A DNA stretch of 8,603 nucleotides from positions 1 through 8,603 of the forward strand of contig CALARG010000032.1 of NCBI GenBank assembly GCA_937888635.1. The letters run 5' to 3'. Shown here piece by piece: positions 1 through 5,459 of the stretch (the stretch's first letter is position 1; the number at the start of each line of letters is the position of its first letter). Both the position numbers and the translations under genes were made by a program. The notes beneath the pieces are model-generated. The model searched no databases. It was not told where the DNA came from and was given only the letters and a program-made list of their open reading frames with translations. This DNA is from an uncultured Alphaproteobacteria bacterium (GTDB lineage: Bacteria > Pseudomonadota > Alphaproteobacteria > Rs-D84).

Positions 1-311
1 ATACATTAAAGGTTCACGTTAAAATTAAAGACGGCGACAAATTCCGTATCCAGGTATTTGAAGGTGTTGTTATCGCACGCGATGGCGGCAATGGGAATAA
101 TGCATCCTTTACAGTGCGTCGTGAATCATACGGTGTTGGTGTGGAACGCAAATTCCCACTGTACAGCCCTGCAATTGAAAAAATTGAAAAGGTCCGTATT
201 GGTAAAGTGCGTCGTGCAAAACTGTTCTTTTTGCGTGGTCTGTCTGGCAAGAAAGCCCGTATTGTGGAAGACTTGTCTGCGACATCTGCAGAAAAAGCAG
301 CAAACAAATAA
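1..311 (+). CDS. rplS: 50S ribosomal protein L19, 3' part (5' end outside window)
   Basis: This is the C-terminal ~102 residues of ribosomal protein L19, which sits at the 30S-50S interface of the large subunit. The reading frame starts with the codon at base 3 and ends in TAA at 309-311. Family landmarks seen in order are GDKFRIQVFEGVVIAR, the FTVRRESYGVGVER stretch, FPLYSP, and the basic KVRRAKLFFLR segment. Together these are diagnostic. The C-terminus carries a short Ala/Lys/Glu-rich tail after FFLRGLSGKKAR, as in many proteobacterial L19 proteins. The start codon and ribosome binding site lie outside the window. A strong hairpin terminator follows 16 bases downstream, so this is probably the last gene of its operon, usually rpsP-rimM-trmD-rplS in proteobacteria. 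That upstream part cannot be seen here. Confidence 0.97.
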   Translation, partial: TLKVHVKIKDGDKFRIQVFEGVVIARDGGNGNNASFTVRRESYGVGVERKFPLYSPAIEKIEKVRIGKVRRAKLFFLRGLSGKKARIVEDLSATSAEKAANK

Positions 312-327
312 TTATTATTTGTTAAAC

Positions 328-355
328 AAAAAACCACCCATTGGGTGGTTTTTTT
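328..355 (+). terminator. Rho-independent terminator of rplS
   Basis: The stem CCACCC (334-339) pairs with GGGTGG (343-348) around a three-base ATT loop. The stem is extended by an A-tract (328-333) pairing with the T-tract (349-354). It lies 16 bases after the rplS stop. The A-tract on the other side means it could also work on the minus strand. Confidence 0.93.
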
Positions 356-383
356 AACCCCCCTGTATAAATATAAGAACCTT

Positions 384-477
384 CGTCATTCCCGCGAATG
401 CGGGAATCCACTGCGTCGCAGACATTTTCTTACTTGTCCCTGTGGGGCAATGGATCCCCGCCTGCGCGGGTATGACG
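384..477. repeat. Palindromic intergenic repeat, copy 1 (MITE/REP-like)
   Basis: About 94 bases begin with CGTCATTCCCGCG and end with CGCGGGTATGACG, so the ends are inverted copies. The arms match over about 30 positions with a few mismatches: left CGTCATtCCCGCG..GCGGGaATCCA, right (read in reverse) CGTCATaCCCGCG..GGCGGGGATCCA. Each arm also contains its own small CCCGC/GCGGG hairpin. The central ~30 bases are not palindromic. The peptides it would encode (VIPAQAGIH and IPAFAGMT types) are well-known spurious translations of this repeat class. A second copy lies at 7996-8080. It contains no transposase, so if mobile it depends on one elsewhere. Confidence 0.85.
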
Positions 478-502
478 GTGTGTGGTGTTTTTTTTGCTGA
501 TA

Positions 503-537
503 CTAACCACTTACAACTTGCAATACAACTTACAACT
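503..537. repeat. Repeat tail with ACCACTTACAACTT motif
   Basis: This sequence follows palindromic repeat copy 1 after ~25 bases. It is built of short reiterated ACTTACAACT/ACAACTT words. A close relative (CTGACCACTTACAC..ACAACTAACC) follows copy 2 at about 8094-8117, and an inverted version precedes copy 2 at 7951-7973. The recurrence next to both copies suggests it is a true part of the repeat unit. The function is unknown. Confidence 0.55.
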
Positions 538-563
538 AAAAAAATTCCCGCCGATTGGCGGGG
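538..563 (-). terminator. Rho-independent terminator of the lepB-rnc-secG unit
   Basis: Read on the minus strand, CCCGCC (562-557) pairs with GGCGGG (552-547) around a four-base loop and is followed by a run of seven T (544-538). It starts ~8 bases after the secG stop codon, the expected place for the end of this operon. Confidence 0.92.
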
Positions 564-570
564 ATTAAAA

Positions 571-909
571 TTATTTTTCATCTGTGACGGGTTCTGTCGT
601 CTGGGGCGCGGTTTCAACCGGAACCGTTTCCTGGGCAACAATTTCATTACGCAAATCACTTTGTTGCACCGCCATATCAGACTTGGCCGCAACCAACGCC
701 AATGCCGCACATAAAATAAAGAATATTGTCGCCAACCAACCTGTTGCGCGCGTCAGAAAGTTTCCCGCCGCCGTCCCTGTCAATGCACCACCCAACATTG
801 CCGATGCAGACGACCCCGACATACCAGAACCTTCGGATTTTTGCAATAAAATCAAACCAATCATCATAACTGCGACGATAACCAATAAAACCAATAAAAT
901 TGAAAACAT
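571..909 (-). CDS. secG: Preprotein translocase subunit SecG
   Basis: SecG is the small inner-membrane subunit of the SecYEG channel, and it assists SecA-driven export. The 112-residue product has the family layout: a first transmembrane helix (about residues 3-22), then the SEGSGMSGSSASAMLGG loop (25-41) rich in Gly and Ser, the AGNFLTRATGWLA segment (48-60), and a second transmembrane helix (about 57-74). The remaining ~35 residues form a Thr/Pro/Val/Glu-rich acidic cytoplasmic or periplasmic tail, common in alphaproteobacterial SecG and poorly conserved. The start is supported by AAGGGAT 6-7 bases upstream (about 921-915). It lies 47 bases after rnc with no terminator between, so it is probably co-transcribed with lepB and rnc. 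A good terminator follows the stop. Confidence 0.93.
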   Translation of the reverse strand: MFSILLVLLVIVAVMMIGLILLQKSEGSGMSGSSASAMLGGALTGTAAGNFLTRATGWLATIFFILCAALALVAAKSDMAVQQSDLRNEIVAQETVPVETAPQTTEPVTDEK

Positions 910-956
910 TTTTTATCCCTTGTTTATAACTGCACTACAGTTTAATTCCCAAACAC

Positions 957-1589
957 CTAAATTGCAAGGATTTTCAACAATTCTTCGGCGGCGGCAATAC
1001 TGGCCCCCTTTTTTGAAGTCCCCTGCCCCATGGCACTGTGTCCCATGGCAGAAACACGCACATTAAACACCGGATTGTGCGATGCACCAACCGATTCCAT
1101 ATATTCATATACCGGCAAACTGCCCGGCGCATTTTTCTGAACCAATTCTTGCAGGCGGGTTTTGGGATCCTTGGGCGCAACGACATCCAACGCCGCCAGG
1201 TCACGCCATATTTCAACAATTACACCACATGCCGCATCAAACCCACCATCCAGATAGATTGCCCCAAATATTGCCTCCATCGCGTTGGCCAAAATGTGCT
1301 GAACACGACCGGCGGTCATATGACCATGGCGCACATGTTTATCCAGCCCCAATTCACGCGCAACATTCCCCAGTGTTTCTGTTGACACCAACATTGCATG
1401 CCTGCGCGCCAATTCGCCTTCAGTCTCGGCCGGGTACATTTCATACAGCAATCCCGCAACACTCAACCCCAACACGCGGTCGCCAATAAATTCCAACCGC
1501 TCGTTATTATGCGCAGAATTAACCCCGCTTTGCGTTAATGCCAGTTCTAATAAACTGTCGTCATTAAAATCATAGTTCAGTTTTATCAT
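957..1589 (-). CDS. rnc: Ribonuclease III
   Basis: This double-strand-specific endoribonuclease processes rRNA precursors and mRNA. The 210-residue product (typical 215-230) has an N-terminal catalytic domain of about 135 residues and a C-terminal double-stranded-RNA-binding domain (about 142-209, from DPKTRLQE through SKKGASIAAAEELL). The signature NERLEFIGD is at 29-37 and includes metal-ligand Glu33 and catalytic Asp37. The second half of the active site reads ILANAMEAIFGAIYLD (99-114). Glu105 aligns with E. coli Glu117, but Asn102 stands where E. coli has Asp114. The gene starts one base after the lepB stop (TAA-T-ATG), with GGGGAT inside the end of lepB as ribosome binding site. This suggests translational coupling. 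The lepB-rnc order is common in alphaproteobacteria; era, the usual next gene, is not present here. Confidence 0.95.
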   Translation of the reverse strand: MIKLNYDFNDDSLLELALTQSGVNSAHNNERLEFIGDRVLGLSVAGLLYEMYPAETEGELARRHAMLVSTETLGNVARELGLDKHVRHGHMTAGRVQHILANAMEAIFGAIYLDGGFDAACGVIVEIWRDLAALDVVAPKDPKTRLQELVQKNAPGSLPVYEYMESVGASHNPVFNVRVSAMGHSAMGQGTSKKGASIAAAEELLKILAI

Positions 1590-1590
1590 A

Positions 1591-2469
1591 TTAATCTATC
1601 CCCATTCCAAATCTGCCCCATCGCATTTTATTACCCCATGACCAAACAGACAACATTGGCGCATAGTAATTATGCGAATACCATATAAACCAAACACGCC
1701 CCAAGACATTATCACGTGGCACAAATCGCACATCACCACGACTGTCGCCACTGTTATCACGATTGTCACCCATAAAGAAATAGTGATTTTCAGGCACTGT
1801 GAATAATTCAGTATTATCAAAATGCGCATCATCACCAAATTCAACAATGCTGTGTTTTACCCCATTTGGCAAGATTTCTGTATATTCCGTTCCCGTAAAT
1901 ACGCCACAGGCCCCATTATACATATGGCACAGTTTATCAGCCTTATACTCAATCGTATAATTAAATGGTGCAGGCGCATTATCTATCCAAATTTTATTGC
2001 CTTTGATTGACATATTATCTTTATAATACCCGACCGCGCGCATTGATTTCGGCAATGTTGCAACGACATATGGGCGCGGATTTTCACGCACAACCATTTC
2101 ACCATTTATATACAGGCGCCCTTCCTTCATCTGAATTGTATCCCCCGGCTTTCCAATCAGACGTTTAACATAATCTTGGGATTCATTGATTGGATTGCGA
2201 AATACGATAACATCACCAATTTCCGGCTCAGTCGCCCAGAAACGACCATTCCACATTTTCCATGACCCAAACGGAAATGAATATCGCGAATACCCATACG
2301 CCCACTTTTCCACAAAGATATGATCACCAACATGCAATGTCGGAATCATTGAACCAGATGGAATATTAAACGGCTCCAACAAGAAACTGCGAAACACAAT
2401 CGCGATTAATGCACCATAAAAGATTGTATTAAACCATTCGCGTGCGACATTCTTACTTTTTGCGGGCAT
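1591..2469 (-). CDS. lepB: Signal peptidase I (leader peptidase)
   Basis: This membrane serine protease (family S26A) removes signal peptides from secreted proteins on the periplasmic face. The 292-residue product has a single predicted transmembrane anchor (about 13-31), then box B EPFNIPSGSMIPTL with nucleophile Ser40 and oxyanion-hole Ser38. Box D follows as YVKRLIGKPGD with general-base Lys101. Box E is MGDNRDNSGDSRG (232-244). A ~120-residue insert-like region between boxes D and E (about 110-228) carries two Cys (180, 187), consistent with the E. coli-type enzyme. The single N-terminal anchor, against two in E. coli, is usual outside gammaproteobacteria. The start is supported by AAAGGAT seven bases upstream (2483-2477) and a promoter beyond it. 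It is first in the lepB-rnc-secG unit and divergent from comM. Confidence 0.97.
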   Translation of the reverse strand: MPAKSKNVAREWFNTIFYGALIAIVFRSFLLEPFNIPSGSMIPTLHVGDHIFVEKWAYGYSRYSFPFGSWKMWNGRFWATEPEIGDVIVFRNPINESQDYVKRLIGKPGDTIQMKEGRLYINGEMVVRENPRPYVVATLPKSMRAVGYYKDNMSIKGNKIWIDNAPAPFNYTIEYKADKLCHMYNGACGVFTGTEYTEILPNGVKHSIVEFGDDAHFDNTELFTVPENHYFFMGDNRDNSGDSRGDVRFVPRDNVLGRVWFIWYSHNYYAPMLSVWSWGNKMRWGRFGMGID

Positions 2470-2499
2470 TTTTTAAATCCTTTCGTTATTTTTTGATAT

Positions 2500-2527
2500 A
2501 TTATAACTTGCGCCAGGCGAATTCAAG
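2500..2527 (-). promoter_or_regulatory. Candidate sigma70-type promoter for lepB-rnc-secG
   Basis: On the minus strand a perfect -10 TATAAT (2505-2500) lies 16 bases from CTTGAA (2527-2522), or 15 from TTGAAT (2526-2521). Transcription would begin near 2493 and leave a ~24-base leader holding the AAAGGAT ribosome binding site. It sits inside the 73-base lepB-comM gap and overlaps the candidate comM promoter. Confidence 0.7.
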
Positions 2528-2536
2528 TTTTAATAT
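2508..2536 (+). promoter_or_regulatory. Weak candidate promoter for comM (leaderless)
   Basis: TTGCGC (2508-2513) is 17 bases from TAATAT (2531-2536). The -35 matches consensus poorly. If real, transcription would start at or next to the comM ATG (2543), which would fit the absence of any Shine-Dalgarno sequence there. This is a weak call based on spacing and the missing ribosome binding site. Confidence 0.35.
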
Positions 2537-2542
2537 GCCAAC

Positions 2543-4063
2543 ATGATATCTTTGAATTCAATCATATTTAATGGTATGGACGCCACCCAAATAGATGTCC
2601 AGGTACAATTGTCATCTGGCCTGTCCAAGCCAGAGTTTAATATTATCGGCCTGGCCGACCGCGCGGTCAAGGAATCTGCCGAACGCATTCGCAATGTTTT
2701 ATCAGCCCTGAATTTATCATTACCGCCCAAGCGATTGACGGTCAACCTGTCGCCGGCCGATGTTGAAAAAAGCGGTTCACATTTTGACCTGCCTATTCTG
2801 TGTGGAATTTTATGCGCAATTGGCGTTTTACCAGAAACAGAATTGGAAAAATATGTGATAATGGGCGAAGTTGGCCTGGATGGCGCGATTGTTAAAACCG
2901 ATGCCGTACTGCCGGCCAGTGTTTGGGCCAACACACATGGGTTGGGCCTGATTTGCCCCGGCGACCAAGGCACCCAGGCACGATGGGCGGGCCACACAAA
3001 CATTATTGCGCCATTTCATGTCATACAATTAATTAATCACTTCAAAGGCACCCAGACATTGCCTGTACCCGAATTAACCGCACCAGAATCTGACCAGAAA
3101 AATACAATTGATATGTCCGATGTCCACGGCCAGGCGGCGGCAAAACGCGCATTGGAAATCGCGGCGGCGGGCGGCCATGCAATGCTGATGGTTGGTCCCC
3201 CGGGGGCGGGCAAAACAATGCTGGCATCACGCCTGCCAACAATTATGCCTGAAATGACCGCGACCGAGATTTTAGAGACTTCAACCATATATTCAATTGC
3301 AGGCGAACTGACAGGTCGTGGCCTGATGTCATCGCGCCCATTTCGCAGCGTTCACCACACATCCAGTCCTGTTGCCCTGGCGGGTGGTGGTTCTGACGCA
3401 CGCCCGGGCGAAATATCATTGGCACATAACGGCGTATTATTTCTGGACGAATTACCTGAATTTAATCGCGCAACCTTGGAAATTTTGCGTCAGCCAATGG
3501 AATCTGGCCGCATTTTAATTTCGCGTGCAAAGCGCAATGCAACCTATCCTGCGCGCTTTCAATTGATTGCGGCGATGAATCCATGTCCATGTGGCCACCT
3601 GGGTAATGCCGCCATGTCATGCACCCGCGCCCCGCGCTGTGCCGAAGCATATCAGAACAAGATTTCTGGCCCATTACTGGACCGAATTGATTTACATGTT
3701 GATGTTGATGCAGTAAAGCCATGGGAAATGACCACCGACACCACCCCCCGCGAAACCAGCGCAGAAATCCGCACCCGTGTTGTAGTGGCACGCAATCGTC
3801 AAATAAAACGCCAGGGATATGTTAACGCAATGCTGGACGGGGCAGACCTGGGACAATTTGCCGCACTATCTGATGAATTAACTGCCTTTTTAAACACAGC
3901 CGCAGAAAAGATGGGAATGTCGGCCCGCGGCTATAACCGCATAAAACGATTAGCGCGAACAATTGCAGATTTGCGTGGCGCAGAAAACATTGAAATGTCC
4001 GACCTGGCCGAGGCCCTATCATACCGCCCCATCAATCGTGGCAAATATGGTGTGAAATTATAA
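2543..4063 (+). CDS. comM: ComM/YifB-family AAA+ ATPase (Mg-chelatase-like)
   Basis: In Vibrio and related bacteria ComM is a hexameric helicase that drives branch migration during integration of transforming DNA; in other lineages the role is less tested. The 506-residue length is typical. An N-terminal Lon-S5-like ChlI domain (about 1-165; VKESAERIRNVL, LTVNLSPADVEKSGSHFDLPI-type core) is followed by the AAA+ module. Walker A is GPPGAGKT (218-225) and Walker B is VLFLDE (298-303). The Cys cluster is Cys348, Cys350, Cys360 and Cys366, a CPC..C..C pattern usual for the family. SGPLLDRIDLHV (Arg381) is followed by the C-terminal Mg-chelatase helical domain (about 415-500). No Shine-Dalgarno sequence precedes the ATG. 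Its last six bases overlap the end of the convergent HTH gene. Confidence 0.95.
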   Translation: MISLNSIIFNGMDATQIDVQVQLSSGLSKPEFNIIGLADRAVKESAERIRNVLSALNLSLPPKRLTVNLSPADVEKSGSHFDLPILCGILCAIGVLPETELEKYVIMGEVGLDGAIVKTDAVLPASVWANTHGLGLICPGDQGTQARWAGHTNIIAPFHVIQLINHFKGTQTLPVPELTAPESDQKNTIDMSDVHGQAAAKRALEIAAAGGHAMLMVGPPGAGKTMLASRLPTIMPEMTATEILETSTIYSIAGELTGRGLMSSRPFRSVHHTSSPVALAGGGSDARPGEISLAHNGVLFLDELPEFNRATLEILRQPMESGRILISRAKRNATYPARFQLIAAMNPCPCGHLGNAAMSCTRAPRCAEAYQNKISGPLLDRIDLHVDVDAVKPWEMTTDTTPRETSAEIRTRVVVARNRQIKRQGYVNAMLDGADLGQFAALSDELTAFLNTAAEKMGMSARGYNRIKRLARTIADLRGAENIEMSDLAEALSYRPINRGKYGVKL

Positions 4064-4669
4064 TTCTTTTTCTGAAAACTTTTGTGTCCAATCTTTTATT
4101 TGATCATTCGTGACATCATATTTCTTGACTGCTTCAGGCACAGAATACGCATGCGCATATTTAACAATCAGTTTTTTCAGTGCATCTGAAAATTTTCGTG
4201 CCTTGCGCGGGGTATAAACCTGGTATTTTATATTCCATGCGCGTATTGTTGAATCTGGCAAATCATATTTACGCATTGCCTTGGAAACACCTTCCTTTTT
4301 CACAAAGTTCAATACTTCCAATATAAATTCTTCTGAATACCGTTCCATTTTCTTTTGATGTGTGGCATTTTTCTTGCGCCCGGTTTGCTGATAAATTTTA
4401 AATTCCTTATTCCACGCGCGCATTGTTGACACATCCAAATCATATTCGCGCATCGCAGAAATTAGGCCGTATTGATTTGCATATGTCAGAATTTCTATCT
4501 TTTTCTCATCTGAAAATTCACGCATTTCCTGCACTTCGTATACATTGTATTTATTATTCCATCGTCTGATTGTAGAATATTGTATGCCAAAGAACTTTGC
4601 AGCCTTGCTCGGCCCATTATCGCGCGCATAATTCAAAATAGTTATTATAGAATCTTTATCGTATGCCAT
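4058..4669 (-). CDS. Unrecognised protein of four tandem homeodomain-like HTH repeats
   Basis: I do not recognise this 203-residue protein as a named family. It consists almost entirely of four copies of a ~45-residue unit: a first helix (e.g. IITILNYARDNG), a short second helix (SKAAKFFG), then S-T-I/M-R-x-W-N as a probable recognition helix, ending in a K/E-Y/F-x-V/I-Y strand. The invariant Trp is at 37, 86, 145 and 194, giving spacings of 49, 59 and 49. The extra ten residues form a basic linker (about 97-107, GRKKNATHQKK) between two pairs of repeats. Repeat 4 is the most divergent (NDQIKDW). The fold resembles the Psq, CENP-B and transposase-type HTH, so DNA binding is a reasonable inference, but no catalytic domain is present. 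It starts one base after the bamD stop (TAA-T-ATG), with only GAAG upstream, so it is probably coupled to bamD. Confidence 0.85.
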   Translation of the reverse strand: MAYDKDSIITILNYARDNGPSKAAKFFGIQYSTIRRWNNKYNVYEVQEMREFSDEKKIEILTYANQYGLISAMREYDLDVSTMRAWNKEFKIYQQTGRKKNATHQKKMERYSEEFILEVLNFVKKEGVSKAMRKYDLPDSTIRAWNIKYQVYTPRKARKFSDALKKLIVKYAHAYSVPEAVKKYDVTNDQIKDWTQKFSEKEL

Positions 4670-4670
4670 A

Positions 4671-5393
4671 TTACTTCAACCGCTGCGTCCATTCATTATC
4701 TGGAAAATTTAATTTTAACATATCAGAATACCCCTGCGCCTGTTCTGGCAGGCCAATTGCAGTATATGCCTCGGTCAATCTGAACATTGCCTCTGGCGTC
4801 ATGACGGTTTCTTGTGCATCTGTGACAATTGATTGCAAGCGACTAATTGCGCTGGGCCAGTTTTCTTTTTTCATATCATTGCGTGCTGCAAACATAACCT
4901 TGCCCGCGATATAGTTTTTCAAAATATTTACTTTATTTTCCGCATTTTTTGCATATTCACTGCGGGGGAAACGCTGAATCAGTGTCTGAAATTGCTGCAA
5001 TGCGTACGCGGACATGCCCGGTTCACGGCGCACATCACTGACCTGGCGATAATAGCACATACCACGCAGGTACATTACATATGGCACATCCCTGTGTCCT
5101 GGGTGAAATCGCATAAAACGGTCAGTCGCCAAAATTGCACCGGCAAAATCACCATCCATATAGTGTGAATACGCCGCCATAACCAGCGCATCTGGGGCCC
5201 ATGAGCTGGACGGATATTGTGTTTCTGCCTTTAAAAATTCCATGGCGGCTTCTTCATAGTTTTCTTCATTAAATTCCGCATATGCCGACGCATAGATATC
5301 GGCCAAAGGCTGTTCTGCGACAATTTCATTATCTGTACCCGCACACCCCGCCAGCATTGCCAAGATTGATAACCATATAAAATGTTTTTTCAT
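4671..5393 (-). CDS. bamD: Outer membrane protein assembly factor BamD (ComL)
   Basis: BamD is the essential TPR lipoprotein of the BAM complex, which inserts beta-barrel proteins into the outer membrane. The 240-residue product (E. coli about 245) begins with a lipoprotein signal and lipobox LAGC with Cys17. Five TPR-like units follow. Family landmarks are the YP-S-SWAPDALVMAAY stretch (about 60-80), DRFMRFHPGHRDVPYVMYLRGMCYY (about 93-117), FQTLIQRFPRSEYA, an AGKVMFA segment, and MFRLTEAYTAIGLPEQA near the end. The open frame continues 144 codons upstream into murJ antisense. I place the start at 5393 because of the signal peptide and AGGAAT six bases upstream (5405-5400). The usual alphaproteobacterial neighbour, recN, is absent, and the HTH-repeat gene takes that place. 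Confidence 0.95.
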   Translation of the reverse strand: MKKHFIWLSILAMLAGCAGTDNEIVAEQPLADIYASAYAEFNEENYEEAAMEFLKAETQYPSSSWAPDALVMAAYSHYMDGDFAGAILATDRFMRFHPGHRDVPYVMYLRGMCYYRQVSDVRREPGMSAYALQQFQTLIQRFPRSEYAKNAENKVNILKNYIAGKVMFAARNDMKKENWPSAISRLQSIVTDAQETVMTPEAMFRLTEAYTAIGLPEQAQGYSDMLKLNFPDNEWTQRLK

Positions 5394-5408
5394 ATTTGTA
5401 TTCCTGTC

Positions 5409-5438
5409 TTGATTTTCTTTCACAGAACGCAGTATAAT
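5409..5438 (+). promoter_or_regulatory. Candidate promoter for murJ, predicts a leaderless mRNA
   Basis: TTGATT (5409-5414) and a perfect TATAAT (5433-5438) are separated by 18 bases. Transcription would start about 6-8 bases later, at 5444-5446, which is the murJ start codon. There is no Shine-Dalgarno sequence in the seven bases between. The -10 box overlaps that of the bamD promoter on the opposite strand. Confidence 0.65.
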
Positions 5439-5459
5439 CCAAAGCATGAAACTTGGCAA
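5431..5459 (-). promoter_or_regulatory. Candidate promoter for bamD and the HTH-repeat gene
   Basis: On the minus strand TTGCCA (5459-5454) and TATACT (5436-5431) are separated by 17 bases, each one mismatch from consensus. Transcription would start near 5424, leaving a ~31-base leader with AGGAAT before the ATG. The -35 lies inside the first codons of murJ and the -10 overlaps the murJ -10, so the two polymerase sites exclude each other. Confidence 0.65.

Noticed and set aside
14..357. Open frames overlapping rplS in other frames
   Set aside because: The L19 frame is unambiguous; the others show no signal sequence, ribosome binding site or family pattern.
354..714. Open frames across 354-714 with VIPAQAGIH and IPAFAGMT-type peptides
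   Set aside because: These are the usual false translations of the palindromic intergenic repeat running on into antisense of secG.
928..942. Small hairpin AACTG-CACTA-CAGTT between rnc and secG
   Set aside because: Only five weak pairs and no T-tract, so not a terminator; could be a processing site but nothing supports it.
923..952. Possible separate secG promoter (TTGGGA, 18-base gap, TATAAA, minus strand)
   Set aside because: It would start transcription inside the AAGGGA ribosome binding site; co-transcription from lepB is simpler.
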